Positions 27,401 to 36,770 of a stretch of 64,000 nucleotides of DNA are shown piece after piece. The stretch lies in contig JAABRR010000003.1 in NCBI GenBank assembly GCA_011390785.1, positions 1 to 64,000 on the forward strand, in the 5' to 3' direction. The DNA is from Sphingobacteriia bacterium. Lineage in GTDB: Bacteria; Bacteroidota; Bacteroidia; Bacteroidales; UBA7960. A model generated the notes under the pieces. The model worked only from the letters and a program-made list of their open reading frames with translations, was not told where the DNA came from and ran no database searches. Both the position numbers and the translations under genes were made by a program. Every line of letters begins with the position of its first letter. Position 1 is the first letter of the stretch.

Positions 27401-29730
27401 TCGCAGCACAACCCATTGGTGATGTTGAGGGAGTTATTACTGATATGAGTGGACCAGTTGAAGGTATAAAAGCGACCATTCAACCTCTTGGTAAGGTTGT
27501 TTTTTCTGATGAAAATGGGTTTTACAAATTCCCATCCCTTCCTGTAGGTTTGTATAATATTAAGTTTGAGAAAACCGGTTATGTTTCAACCTACACTGAT
27601 GCTTTGCAGGTGTTGGAAAACCTGGTAATTGAAAACAATCTGACCATAACTAAACTTCCTGTTTTCAATTTCGAAGGGGTAATAACTGGTAATGATGGGG
27701 CCATAATTGAGAAAGCATCGATTTTACTTCAGGATGATAATAACAATTATACTAGGTTCTCCAATACGGAAGGAGAATTCATATTTGAAGAACTACCTCA
27801 GGGGCAATATGTTTTGGAAGTATCTGCTGAAAGATATTCTAAGTTTGTAGATAGCATTTTTGTTTTACAATCAGATAGTTTTCAATCCATTGAATTAACC
27901 GAATATATATCAGCTCCTTTAGGACTTAAGGTTCATATTGATTCTTATGATGATGGTGAAGCCATGCTATCATGGGTAGGTCAGGGTGCTGATTTTTTGG
28001 AAAGCTTTGAATCCGGCAATTTTCCTGATGATTGGAAGGTAATTAATACTGCCAATTCTGGACATATCAACCTACGGCCATGGTGGAACATTAGAGCTGA
28101 AGTTGGACTGGAACCGCCTGTTATACCAAAGGAAGGAGATTACCAGGCCTTTATGATGTGGAGTCTTTATCATCAGGATGAATGGTTAATAACTCCCCGG
28201 TTTATTGCCCCTAAAGGAAATCTTGAATTTTGGTATTTTGGTACCAATGGATCGCCTTATGGTGATAATTATTATGTAAAGGTATCCGCTAATGATGGCG
28301 ATAGCTGGGATGTTCTCTGGAATGCAAGTGATTTGCCTGCCGGAGTAAATCATTATGATTATCCGGTGGTTATAGATCTGTCTGCCTATGCCGGACAGGA
28401 AATCAAAATAGCCTGGAATAATGTGGGTGGTTCGGATGGAAAAGGTGTGCATTTTCCCTGGGCTATTGATAAGATATCTGTGGGTGGGCAAAAAATCAGA
28501 ACCCACGATATGACAATTGAATCTGAATCCGAGAAGAGATTAAACCAGTCAACAAAAAATGATCTTCATAAAATACATGCTTCTTATGCGGATTGTGATC
28601 CTAAACCCAAATCGTTTCATGGATATAATATATATCTCAATAATGAAATCGTTGCCACGGCTGTTCAGGATTTAGAATTTCTGTTTAAATACCTTGTAGA
28701 AGGTTTATATGTTGCTGGGGTAGAATCTGTTTATTCAACTGGTGTTTCTGAAATTTCAGAAATTGAATTTGAAATTACCAATGGCTTTGAAGAGACTTTC
28801 GCCCGTGTACAAATCATTCAAAATTCACCTGATTACTCCCTTGAGTCCGTTGATATTTATAATGGCGACCAATTGTTGGTAGAAGATTTGAATTTTCGAG
28901 CTGCTACATCCTTCCTTGATCTGCCGGCAGAAATTGAGTTGTTCCTTTATGTGGGTTCATCCAACAAAGGAGTGAAAGAGGCGGCAGGTCCGTTTAACAT
29001 TTCCTTCAACAGCAATGAAACTTATATTGTTATAGCTAGTGGTCTTATAAATGGTAATAGTTATGCACCCAATGAGCCATTTGGTTTAAAGACTTATGAT
29101 ATGGCCAGAGAAGCAGCCATTGCAGCAGGGAATACCGACATTCTTTTATTCCACGGTTCAACTGATGCTCCATATTTAAGTATTTGGGCGGAAGGTATGG
29201 ATAACCAGTTACTAGTGTTTGGTTACGGTGACTTTAAAGGTTATCTTGAAATGCCTGACAATGACTACGTTTTTGAAATTCGGGATTTTTTAGGAGAAAA
29301 TGTGATTGCTGTATTCGATGCTCCTTTATCAACCCTTGGATTGGGTGGTAAGGCAATTTCAATTGTTACTTCCGGGTTTCTGACTCCCGAAAATAATAAC
29401 AATGGTGCTTCCTTTGGATTATGGTTGGCAACAGCAGATGGTGGTCAATTGATTGAACTTCCTTTAATTACATCTGTTCAGGAATCCGACTTAACAGTAG
29501 GTAACATCAAGATGTTTCCCAACCCGACAAAAGATGTTGTTTTTTTTCGGAGCAAAAATCTAATCAGCCAGATTTCACTAATAGATATGAGTGGCCGGGT
29601 TATTTATAAAGGAATTGTTGAAGATGTTCATTATCAAATGGCCGTAGATAAATTTGAAAACGGAATATACTTTGTCCAAATCGTAACCGAAGAAGGAACC
29701 TTTATGGCTAAACTGCAGGTTCAAAGGTAA
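24484..29730 (+). CDS. Very large T9SS-secreted modular protein
   Basis: A 1748-residue surface or secreted protein with an N-terminal signal (LLTFLFLNTLLANLFC). Modules by eye: a propeller-like section at about 170-325 (LGLAFDNNGVLYGVD), two fibronectin-III-like domains at about 335-525, a cleaved-adhesin/choice-of-anchor-J jelly roll near 530-690, a CARDB-like segment near 700-795, two carboxypeptidase-regulatory-like domains near 980 and 1060, a second cleaved-adhesin-type domain near 1165-1335, a DUF4397-like region near 1440-1660, and a type A sorting domain (MFPNPTKDVVFF ... MAKLQVQR). No catalytic residues were found; adhesion or substrate binding is likely. It is AT-rich relative to neighbours. 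Confidence 0.88.
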   Translation: MKYLLTFLFLNTLLANLFCQSSQLYPDTLDQQYWIAPMNSASYQTNDSTQFYPGEIERNPNLFYEQTAKEHFFFPDDAKKSHSIFQADKIRKQLDESLKDSDIGYTWVLSTANNPDLISGPARVSLSDWSISNIKDDANSGLPYSSSVFVEDRWIGIKRIFSSSSFNEADTETGLETELFFYTQLVIRGIAYHPDHEFLYAIHDRIYGSDLYKINLETGDYYLVGQTGATRRVLGLAFDNNGVLYGVDVNINQLVTLSVNNGVATPVGPIGFDVDVRSELIYDKNNGVLYGIFTDDICTINTETGAATIIGSTNYDFETIAIPYDFAHPEAPSKVSDFEVFVADSGALEATLSWTNPTLTHNGTELEDFTSVSIRRNAHVIATIQNPQTGANEVYVDNQIPESDLYNYTLHASNSHGNGERTSFFIFAGEDIPSPPDNLLLNKEGNYANLSWDMPTTGANGGYLNNDSVWFDIIRRPGTITVAEGVLETSFIDSTITNTANYTYKVKASNSDGTSESDFSNTLLITNDDYLVFEQFDDYYGTGLPWGWYFEDEPNHSWTLRTFFPYENVVEVSFVMSGTPAGYGMDRVLFRPVQVTEQETLMLHFDNFVSDHITTFEGEKVAVDVSYDDGNGWTTVWEMNVIESLDVNRIFSPIEVPGNVSSMNIALRFEGNSGNIYLWGIDNFIVEPAHQNDLAILSFKGDPAATEGTPVEYIVEIFNLGLQTQSNYAVVIMKDDTELMRIGGESVAFMDTLEYSFSWTPGQADLGKISLSAYIEFQDDEWVENNQSSEFAVNVYPSHTQAISIGDQASEYYLPYSFNRVNSISQTIYFQDEIGIENGKITGIKYFNNFNLTVLEARIQIWMGETDSLELVNGWIDPSELQLVFDSNMQFPQGENEIEIQLDQYYEYQGGNLVIYSYKEDDLNGFVNYFYCSRDNRINRTRRVASDQQLDPLNPELDYPNLLPFFPNIHLLFAAQPIGDVEGVITDMSGPVEGIKATIQPLGKVVFSDENGFYKFPSLPVGLYNIKFEKTGYVSTYTDALQVLENLVIENNLTITKLPVFNFEGVITGNDGAIIEKASILLQDDNNNYTRFSNTEGEFIFEELPQGQYVLEVSAERYSKFVDSIFVLQSDSFQSIELTEYISAPLGLKVHIDSYDDGEAMLSWVGQGADFLESFESGNFPDDWKVINTANSGHINLRPWWNIRAEVGLEPPVIPKEGDYQAFMMWSLYHQDEWLITPRFIAPKGNLEFWYFGTNGSPYGDNYYVKVSANDGDSWDVLWNASDLPAGVNHYDYPVVIDLSAYAGQEIKIAWNNVGGSDGKGVHFPWAIDKISVGGQKIRTHDMTIESESEKRLNQSTKNDLHKIHASYADCDPKPKSFHGYNIYLNNEIVATAVQDLEFLFKYLVEGLYVAGVESVYSTGVSEISEIEFEITNGFEETFARVQIIQNSPDYSLESVDIYNGDQLLVEDLNFRAATSFLDLPAEIELFLYVGSSNKGVKEAAGPFNISFNSNETYIVIASGLINGNSYAPNEPFGLKTYDMAREAAIAAGNTDILLFHGSTDAPYLSIWAEGMDNQLLVFGYGDFKGYLEMPDNDYVFEIRDFLGENVIAVFDAPLSTLGLGGKAISIVTSGFLTPENNNNGASFGLWLATADGGQLIELPLITSVQESDLTVGNIKMFPNPTKDVVFFRSKNLISQISLIDMSGRVIYKGIVEDVHYQMAVDKFENGIYFVQIVTEEGTFMAKLQVQR

Positions 29731-29816
29731 AAGGATGAATTAGTATAGAATTAAATTGATAAAGACACAAATCTTTACGAGTTTTCCAGGTATAATAGTA
29801 ATTAAAAAACTAGCTT

Positions 29817-29824
29817 TATCTTTG
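29817..29824 (+). promoter_or_regulatory. -7 promoter box (TATCTTTG)
   Basis: TATCTTTG matches TAnnTTTG and lies 17 bp upstream of the ATG of the Rpn remnant at 29842, so the remnant appears still to have a promoter. Confidence 0.45.
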
Positions 29825-29841
29825 TCATAAATATTAACTTC

Positions 29842-30096
29842 ATGAATGAAATTGCCAAATTTGACCCCGAAGAGTACATCCAATATGAAGAAAGTCTTAA
29901 GTTTTATCGTGATTTGAAAAACTCTTTGGAAACGGCGAGAGAAGAAGGAGGAGAAGAAGGAATAGAAGAAGGGCTTAAGGAGGGGGAAAAGAAAAAACAG
30001 TTGGAAATTGCAAGAGGCATGAAAAATGATGGTCTCCCTATAGATGTTATCATGAAATATACCGGATTAGGTAAGGATGAAATTGATGGAATTTAG
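29842..30096 (+). pseudogene. C-terminal remnant of an Rpn/PD-(D/E)XK nuclease-family transposase
   Basis: 84 residues that match only the tail of Rpn-type (YhgA-like) recombination-promoting nucleases: EEYIQYEESLKFYRDLKNS, a Glu/Gly/Lys-rich low-complexity linker (EEGGEEGIEEGLKEGEK) and a terminal helix-turn-helix-like LPIDVIMKYTGLGKDEI. Full-length members are about 280-320 residues, with the nuclease domain at the N-terminus; that domain is absent here and not found upstream. It has an ATG and a nearby promoter box, so a short protein may still be made, but it cannot be a nuclease. Confidence 0.7.
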
Positions 30097-30185
30097 TTCT
30101 CCAAAACCCTTTGGGCTGCAAGACTCCGAAACTTTCAAATGCCTGGCATTATAAAATCTAAAAAAATACCTGGATTTGGAAGGAA

Positions 30186-30212
30186 TTTTCAGGTTTTCAG
30201 GTTTTCAGGTTT
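30186..30212. repeat. Short tandem repeat (TTTTCAGG)n
   Basis: Three perfect copies of TTTTCAGG at 30186, 30194 and 30202, followed by a diverged TTTTCCGGG, in the spacer between the Rpn remnant and the convergent M28 peptidase gene. Confidence 0.7.
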
Positions 30213-30241
30213 TCCGGGTTACTACCTGTAACGCCAAAGAA

Positions 30242-31924
30242 TCACCTCAAAATTACATTCATATCCATTTCAGTTTCGTCTCTTACAATTTTTACTATTA
30301 CAGAATCTACGTTTTTTAAACCGCCCATCGTTTGCATATAGGTATAGATGTCGCTTATTTTTGTTTCACCAATTCTGATGATCACATCGCCTCCTTTCAA
30401 GCCGGCTTTCTGGGCCGGGTTGTTTTCTGAAACACCCTGAATGCGCAAACCTTCGCCGTCAAAAGCATGATCGGGCATAATGCCGAGTGTTGCGCCCTGC
30501 CGCCGTGCAGTCTGTCTTTCGGGCATGCTTGTTTCTGTAAAGGGAAGTTTTTCTGACCCGCTAAGGCCTTTTACCATGTCAGTTGCAAAACCGAGAATGG
30601 TTAGCATACCTTCATAGTTGATTTTGTCTTCGGTATCGGAAGGACGGTGATAGTCATCGTGCAACCCGCTGAAGAAAAACAATACAGGTATGTTTTCACG
30701 GTAAAAATTGGTATGGTCGGAGCTTCCCATGCCACTGGGGCTTTTTCTTACCGTTAAATTTTCAGGGGTATGGTAGTCTATAATGGAATCCCAAAGGGGT
30801 GAAGTGCCTGTTCCGTATAGAGTGATGTTTGCGTTTTCCATACGACCAATCATGTCAAAATTAAACATGTAGCTCACCTTTTCCTTGTCGTAGGCATCGC
30901 TAGTGGCAAAATACCTACTGCCTATCAATCCTCTTTCTTCTGCTGAAAAGCCCACAAAGATATAGTTTTGCTGAGTAAGATCAGATTGGGAAAGGTATCG
31001 GGCCATTTCTATTATTCCTGCGGTACCTGATGCATTATCATCGGCACCGGGGTGCAGCGCATTTATTCCCGGACTGCGAGATCCCATTCCGCCATATCCC
31101 AAATGATCGTAATGTGCACCAAATACTACCGTTTGTTCGGCATTGTTATCAATGAAACCTGCAACATTATAGGAAGTAAATGATTCTCTTTCCAAATCTA
31201 CAGTAAGCATTATTTCGGAGTTATTTTCTATTTGTTGCCAGTATTCAAATACATTTGATTTGGCAAAAACAATCGGGATTTCTTCTCGTCCAAGGCGCTG
31301 GTTAAGGCTGGTGGGTGGGTCACTTTTATCGCTTTGCGTATTTACAAAAATGATGGCACCAGCCCCCTTTTGCATGGCAGTTTCTATTTTCTGTTGCAAA
31401 ACTTCCAGGGGAAGCCTGTTGCCGCCATCGTCCATGTGCATGGGAAGGTAATACTCCATAATAAATATTTTTCCTTCCAGGTCAGTAAGTTCGTTGTAGT
31501 CGTTATGATTTTCGTTTTCCAATCCAAAACCCACATAAACAGCCTGTATGTTTAGATTGGCTGAAGCAGAATTGGGCAACACAAAGTAATCGCTGTGCAA
31601 CGAGAAACTTTCATTTTTTATAACCAGATAATTCTCATTTCCCAGGATCCACTCTCCGGGGAATTCAAATTCCTGAAAATAGGAGCCATCGAAAATCGGT
31701 TCGAGTCCGGCTATCTTCATCTCATTTTTAATATACTCTGCTGCTTTCAGTTCGCCAGGCGTGCCGGCTTCTCTGCCTTCCAGCTCATCGGAAGATAGAA
31801 AGATAATGTCTGATTGTAATCTTTCTTTAGTTTCATCGGGCGAAAACTCCCATTGTGTTTGAGCATAAATATTTGCAGAAAGAAATAATGCCACACACAA
31901 AAAAAGGAAGTGTTTTTTTATCAT
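30242..31924 (-). CDS. Secreted M28-family zinc aminopeptidase with PA and PDZ domains
   Basis: A 560-residue exported peptidase (signal KHFLFLCVALFLSANIYA). After an N-terminal segment with SSDELEGREAGTPGE, a PA-like insertion spans about residues 100-230. The M28 metal site follows: GAHYDHLG (His and Asp), GADDNASGTAG (bridging Asp), EERGLIGS (catalytic Glu pair), FDMIGRM and DDYHRPSDTEDKINYEG (His). A C-terminal PDZ domain (GLRIQGVSENNPAQKAGLKG) occupies the last 90 residues. It likely trims peptides in the periplasm or outside the cell. It is transcribed alone, opposite to its neighbours. Confidence 0.92.
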   Translation of the reverse strand: MIKKHFLFLCVALFLSANIYAQTQWEFSPDETKERLQSDIIFLSSDELEGREAGTPGELKAAEYIKNEMKIAGLEPIFDGSYFQEFEFPGEWILGNENYLVIKNESFSLHSDYFVLPNSASANLNIQAVYVGFGLENENHNDYNELTDLEGKIFIMEYYLPMHMDDGGNRLPLEVLQQKIETAMQKGAGAIIFVNTQSDKSDPPTSLNQRLGREEIPIVFAKSNVFEYWQQIENNSEIMLTVDLERESFTSYNVAGFIDNNAEQTVVFGAHYDHLGYGGMGSRSPGINALHPGADDNASGTAGIIEMARYLSQSDLTQQNYIFVGFSAEERGLIGSRYFATSDAYDKEKVSYMFNFDMIGRMENANITLYGTGTSPLWDSIIDYHTPENLTVRKSPSGMGSSDHTNFYRENIPVLFFFSGLHDDYHRPSDTEDKINYEGMLTILGFATDMVKGLSGSEKLPFTETSMPERQTARRQGATLGIMPDHAFDGEGLRIQGVSENNPAQKAGLKGGDVIIRIGETKISDIYTYMQTMGGLKNVDSVIVKIVRDETEMDMNVILR

Positions 31925-32239
31925 AATTGCTTCTGTTATTGGGATTGAAAAAGGATGTTAATATTTACCTGTGTATCAAGTGTAAAAGTAAGAAAAATAT
32001 TTTGAGAGCCCACAACAATAAACTGATTTTAAGATGATGAAGGTTTTTTATGAATGGCATAATTTCTATAAATAAATGCAAATAAATCAAAAAAATTACT
32101 TTGTGTTTTATCTTTCCTTTTTATACTTTTACATGATTAAAACTGTTGTAAAAAGAAAATATTACCTTAAAATACACCATTTCTGCATAGGGTCGGTTTT
32201 TTAGCCAACCATTCAAAAACTTCATTAAAAAATATCATT
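31925..32239. other. Divergent AT-rich promoter interval
   Basis: No gene seen. The interval separates the divergent M28 peptidase and transglutaminase-like genes and must hold both promoters. It is very AT-rich with several T runs; TTACTTTG near 32097 is only a partial match to the phylum -7 box. Confidence 0.5.
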
Positions 32240-34903
32240 ATGAAAAAATACCTGTTACTAACCGTTACTGTTATTCTGGGTCTGTTTTATGTCAGCACAG
32301 CACAGATTCCTGATTATGAAACCTTCAGAAGAGAACAGGAAGAAGGATTGCGAAAAATGGCTACTGAGCGCGATAGCGTTATCAATAAAATGAATCAGGA
32401 TTTTACTAATTATGTTGAGCAGCGAAATCGTGAATACGCCGAATACCTTGAACAGGAATGGGAACGCTGGCAGGTATTTACAGGTGCTAAACCCGAGCCA
32501 GGCCCCAAACCAGATGAAATGCCTGCTTTCGATCCACAAGATCAAAAACCAACTGATCGTGAACCTGTTGTAATCAATACCATTGCACCCGAAGATGCAC
32601 AGGTTAAACCGCGTGAGCAATTCCGCGAACCTATAATGGTTAAGCCTGTTGAACCCTCAGCTCCTTCGGTTCCATTGGTTCGGTTCGATTTTTACGGGCG
32701 CGAACTGGCCGTGGGTGTGCATCGGTCTTTTCGGGGTATAAGGCCATCAGGGGTTAGCGAAAAGAATGTTTCGGAATGGTTTAACCAGGTGTCTGAAACA
32801 AATTTTACACCTACTGTGGTAGATTTGCTTGATATTGCCGATGAAATGGGAATGAACGATTGGGCTCTGTTTATGGCCACCCGGAATCTTGCCAATAAGC
32901 TGGCCAATAATAACGAAACGGGAGCCAAATTATATACCTGGTTTATCCTTTCACAGGCTGGTTACGACATAAGGCTGGGAAGACAACAGCAACAACTTAC
33001 TTTTATGTTGCCTTTTGCTCATGTGATTTACAATACGCCCAGACTTACCATCGATGAAAAAACCTTTTACCTTCTTGAAGGGATAAGTGGCGAGCCCGTC
33101 TTTACTTATCAGCAGAATATGCCCGGTGCGTTCCGGGCCTTTGATATGAATTTCTACAAAAGCCCAACATTTGCCACACAAGGGAAACCCAAAACCATCT
33201 CTTTCGAACATGGTGGAAATGATTATCGTATCAACCTGAATTACGATCCGGTTTTGGTTGCCATGCTGTCCCGGCAGCCCCAGGCGCATATGAATGTTTA
33301 TCTGGATGCTGATGCTTCCAATTATTTTATCCAGGCCACCCAAAAGGCATTGGAGCCCATTTTGGAACCCATGTCGGATCTGGAAAAAGTGGGGTTCCTG
33401 CTAAAGCTTTCGCAAACCGCTTTTGACTATCAGACCGACATCGATCAGTTTGGTGTTCAGAAATATATGGTGCCCGATGAAGTGATTCATTATGCTCATT
33501 CCGACTGCGACGACCGTGCTGTCATTTTTGGTTGGCTGGTTCGTAATTATGCCGGACAAAAGGTTGCCGCACTACTTTACCCTGGCCATTTGGCCAATGC
33601 AGTGAATTTTGCCAACGGTAATCCTGATGGAGATTATGTGGTGATTGATGGCGAAAAATATATTGTTGCCGATCCTACCTATATCAATGCACCCATTGGT
33701 CTTACTATGCCCGATTTTGCCAGCGTTGCACCTACTGCCTGGGTAATTGACACACGCCGTTATATATTCGACCAGAACCTGGTTGCCTGGCAAAACCTGA
33801 TGGAGCAGGGCGCACGACGTGGTAACAACCAGAACGATATGGCTTTCACCTCTGATGGAAGCCTATTTGTAACGGGTTACTTTTCCAATAGCCTGCAGCA
33901 TCCGCAAAGTCGAACACGGCTGGAAAATACCGGCGAGAAACGTACCGCCTTTGTGGGGATGTTCGATAAGGATATGAAACCACGCTGGCTTCATGCTTTC
34001 GACTCTGAGAAAGATGCCACAGGCTCATCGCTGATTCTGACTCCCAATGGAAGTGTTGTTGTAGCAGGCACTTTTTCCGGTTCACTAGTTATCCAGGGGC
34101 GCACGGTTACTGCCCCTGCCGATCAAACGGATGCATTTGTTGCCTCTTTTAGAAGTGGAGGTCAACTAGAGTGGATTGCCAATGCCGGAATCAATAACCA
34201 GCACAGCGATCAGGCAATGTCATATTCATTGCATCTTACCGTGAACGGACAACCAAAGGGGCTGCACTATTACAACGATCCGCGCGAAACGGCGAACGGG
34301 CTTTTTGCGGATGCTGGAAAGGGGATCATTTTTACCGGAACTTTCGGCAATACATCCGGTCTTATCATGGATGAAGCCCCCGTTTCTGCCAGTGGCGCCA
34401 GTATGGATTATGCCAATATGCTTATTGAAAAGAACAAGGAACTCATTCAACAAAGAAATATTGAAGCAACCATTGCAGGATTATTTGCTGCCATTTATTT
34501 GTCTAAGTCGGAAGGAGCCGTTTTTCCCGGTTCTGCCGCACAGGAAGCAATACGAAAAGCCAACCCCCGGTTCCCCACACAGTTCCCTGAAACCTTTGCC
34601 AATATTGGCAAAATCAGTTTTTTAAGAAATAAATCGGGTATCATAGAAATCAAAACCGAAAACGGACAGGATGTTTTCTTTGATAAAATGCGTATCCGCA
34701 ATGGATCTACAATGAGGGTGCGCACCGTGGGTGGTGGCAACGAGCAAATTGATATACTTTCCAATATCCATGTGGGACAAATGATTGTTTGGTATCCGCT
34801 CAATTTTATTAGGTTGAACCGGCAAAGTGGCGACTTGCTTTTTGATTATCGTAGCAATAACAGCCAGGTTACCCTAAATTTGAAAAAGGATATACTCAAC
34901 TAA
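32240..34903 (+). CDS. Secreted protein with transglutaminase-like triad and SBBP-like repeats
   Basis: An 887-residue exported protein (signal KKYLLLTVTVILGLFYVSTA). Residues 25-75 form a charged helical stretch (REQEEGLRKMATERDSV), then a Pro/Asp-rich linker to about 140. A transglutaminase/cysteine-protease-like core is suggested by SDCDDRAVIFGWL (Cys423), YPGHLANAV (His450) and VADPTYINA (Asp478), in the order and spacing of that superfamily. Residues of about 530-640 contain SBBP/propeller-like repeats (DMAFTSDGSLFVTGYF; LILTPNGSVVVAGTF). Whether it cuts or cross-links protein is unknown. It has its own terminator and no functional partners nearby. Confidence 0.8.
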   Translation: MKKYLLLTVTVILGLFYVSTAQIPDYETFRREQEEGLRKMATERDSVINKMNQDFTNYVEQRNREYAEYLEQEWERWQVFTGAKPEPGPKPDEMPAFDPQDQKPTDREPVVINTIAPEDAQVKPREQFREPIMVKPVEPSAPSVPLVRFDFYGRELAVGVHRSFRGIRPSGVSEKNVSEWFNQVSETNFTPTVVDLLDIADEMGMNDWALFMATRNLANKLANNNETGAKLYTWFILSQAGYDIRLGRQQQQLTFMLPFAHVIYNTPRLTIDEKTFYLLEGISGEPVFTYQQNMPGAFRAFDMNFYKSPTFATQGKPKTISFEHGGNDYRINLNYDPVLVAMLSRQPQAHMNVYLDADASNYFIQATQKALEPILEPMSDLEKVGFLLKLSQTAFDYQTDIDQFGVQKYMVPDEVIHYAHSDCDDRAVIFGWLVRNYAGQKVAALLYPGHLANAVNFANGNPDGDYVVIDGEKYIVADPTYINAPIGLTMPDFASVAPTAWVIDTRRYIFDQNLVAWQNLMEQGARRGNNQNDMAFTSDGSLFVTGYFSNSLQHPQSRTRLENTGEKRTAFVGMFDKDMKPRWLHAFDSEKDATGSSLILTPNGSVVVAGTFSGSLVIQGRTVTAPADQTDAFVASFRSGGQLEWIANAGINNQHSDQAMSYSLHLTVNGQPKGLHYYNDPRETANGLFADAGKGIIFTGTFGNTSGLIMDEAPVSASGASMDYANMLIEKNKELIQQRNIEATIAGLFAAIYLSKSEGAVFPGSAAQEAIRKANPRFPTQFPETFANIGKISFLRNKSGIIEIKTENGQDVFFDKMRIRNGSTMRVRTVGGGNEQIDILSNIHVGQMIVWYPLNFIRLNRQSGDLLFDYRSNNSQVTLNLKKDILN

Positions 34904-34961
34904 TTGTTTTGTTTTAATTGAGTTTTTTTTGTAAAAATATCCTATTTCATTTAAAAAATTT

Positions 34962-34996
34962 ATTGCCCGCAATCATCCGCGGGCAATACTTTTTTA
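34962..34996 (+). terminator. Rho-independent terminator
   Basis: ATTGCCCGC, loop AATCATCC, GCGGGCAAT, then ACTTTTTT. It lies 58 bp beyond the stop codon of the transglutaminase-like gene. Confidence 0.85.
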
Positions 34997-35171
34997 CGAT
35001 ATTGGCATCAAATACCCCCTTTTTTGAATAATTCATTGCATTCTAATTGTCCATGAATGATTAGTTTTGAGAAATATTATGGGTAAATTATTCTTTTATC
35101 ATAGGAAAACGTTTTAAGATATTACAAATAGTGTGGGTTTCCTGTTAACAAAACCTTCAAATCTCATTACA

Positions 35172-36770
35172 ATGAAAAATAATCCTTTACTGTTTTTATC
35201 CGGAGCGGCTCTTATGATGGGCTCTTCGTGCGAACAAAGCCCAAAACCTGCAGCACCCAATGTATTGTTTATAATCGCTGATGATCTTGGGTATTACGAT
35301 CTGAGTTTCACGGGCAGTAGATACTATGAAACACCTCACATCGACAAAATGGCCGGTGAAGGTATAACTTTTACCCATGGATATTCTAATTCACCGGTTT
35401 GTAGCCCTGCCCGCGCAAGCATATTTACCGGGCAATTTACACCGCGCCATGGCATAACTGATTGGATTGGTGCTTATACTGGTGAAGATTGGCGCAAGGC
35501 TAACAGGCATTCACGGCTTTTACCCCCCGAATATGTACATGCCCTTCCATCAGAAAATATTACGCTCGCCAAAGCGATGAAAGATGCCGGATACAAAACC
35601 TTTTTTTCGGGCAAGTGGCACCTGGGATCGCAGGGCTCATGGCCCGAAGATCATGGGTTTGATGTAAATGTTGGAGGATGGGACAGTGGCAGCCCCATTG
35701 GTGGTTTTTTTGATCCGTATGAAAATCCGAACCTGCCAAATCGAAAACCAGGCGAAAATCTTTCTATGCGTCTGGCCGATGAAACCGTAGATTATCTCAG
35801 GGCCAACAATCCGAATCAAACCGGGCAACCGGTTTTTGCGGTTTTATCTTTTTATGCTGTGCACGGACCGATACAAACAACAAAGGAAAAATGGGTAAAA
35901 TACCGTGATAAAGCCGATGGTATGGGAATTGCCAAAAGTGGTTTTGAAATGGACTATTTTCTGCCTAATCGGGTAGTGCAGGATAACCCGGTATATGCCG
36001 GATTGGTCGAAGCTATGGACGATGCTATTGGTCATGTTTTAAATGGACTCGATGAACTGGGGCTTGATGAAAATACTATAGTGATTTTTACCTCTGACCA
36101 TGGTGGAGTTTCGGCGGGAGATGCCTTTGCAACATCCAACCTGCCATTTCGAAATGGCAAAGGTTATACCTACGAAGGTGGATTGAGGGTTCCGGTTTTT
36201 ATAAAAGCACCCATGTTGTTTAGTGGGCCTGAAGAGAGCGATATTCCTGTAACCGGAGCCGACATTTATCCCACCATTCTCGATATGGCTGGGATTGAAT
36301 TGCTACCTGATGAACACCTTGACGGCATAAGCCTTTTACCCGTTTTTGAAGGTCAGGGTATAGCAGAAAGACCTCTTATCTGGCATTACCCTCATTATGG
36401 CAACCAGGGTGGCAAGCCTTCTTCGGTAATCAGGGAGGGCGATTGGAAATTAATACATATTTATGAAGACGATTCGCAGGAGCTCTATAATTTGAGAACA
36501 GACATTAGCGAATCAAGAAATCTTATCAAAATGTATCCGGAAAAGGCAAGTAAATTACAAGCAAAGCTTTTTGATTACCTGGATCAAATGGGGGCCAGGT
36601 ATCCCGAAAAGGATCCCATTTATGATCCGGTAAAGGAGATAGCTCATATTCAGAATGTAAGGGAAAACATTTGGCCACAGCTGGAAAGACAGAGGCTACA
36701 CTTTCTGGAGCCTGATTTTGACCCCGGCAACAACTGGTGGGGAAGCGATGTAAACACAGTTGCTGAATAA
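35172..36770 (+). CDS. Cys-type sulfatase lipoprotein
   Basis: A 532-residue type I sulfatase hydrolysing sulfate esters, probably of an algal or host glycan. The start at 35172 places a lipoprotein signal at the N-terminus (LMMGSSC, Cys20); a GTG 39 bp upstream is less likely. Catalytic features: NVLFIIADDLGYYDLS (metal aspartates), SPVCSPARASIFTG with the CXPXR site (Cys77 to be converted to formylglycine), FSGKWHLGSQGSWPEDHGFD, and FTSDHGGVS. The C-terminal region has LRVPVFIKAP and DWKLIHIYEDDSQELYNL. It depends on a maturase; both an FGE-like and an anSME-like gene lie in the same window. Confidence 0.93.
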   Translation: MKNNPLLFLSGAALMMGSSCEQSPKPAAPNVLFIIADDLGYYDLSFTGSRYYETPHIDKMAGEGITFTHGYSNSPVCSPARASIFTGQFTPRHGITDWIGAYTGEDWRKANRHSRLLPPEYVHALPSENITLAKAMKDAGYKTFFSGKWHLGSQGSWPEDHGFDVNVGGWDSGSPIGGFFDPYENPNLPNRKPGENLSMRLADETVDYLRANNPNQTGQPVFAVLSFYAVHGPIQTTKEKWVKYRDKADGMGIAKSGFEMDYFLPNRVVQDNPVYAGLVEAMDDAIGHVLNGLDELGLDENTIVIFTSDHGGVSAGDAFATSNLPFRNGKGYTYEGGLRVPVFIKAPMLFSGPEESDIPVTGADIYPTILDMAGIELLPDEHLDGISLLPVFEGQGIAERPLIWHYPHYGNQGGKPSSVIREGDWKLIHIYEDDSQELYNLRTDISESRNLIKMYPEKASKLQAKLFDYLDQMGARYPEKDPIYDPVKEIAHIQNVRENIWPQLERQRLHFLEPDFDPGNNWWGSDVNTVAE

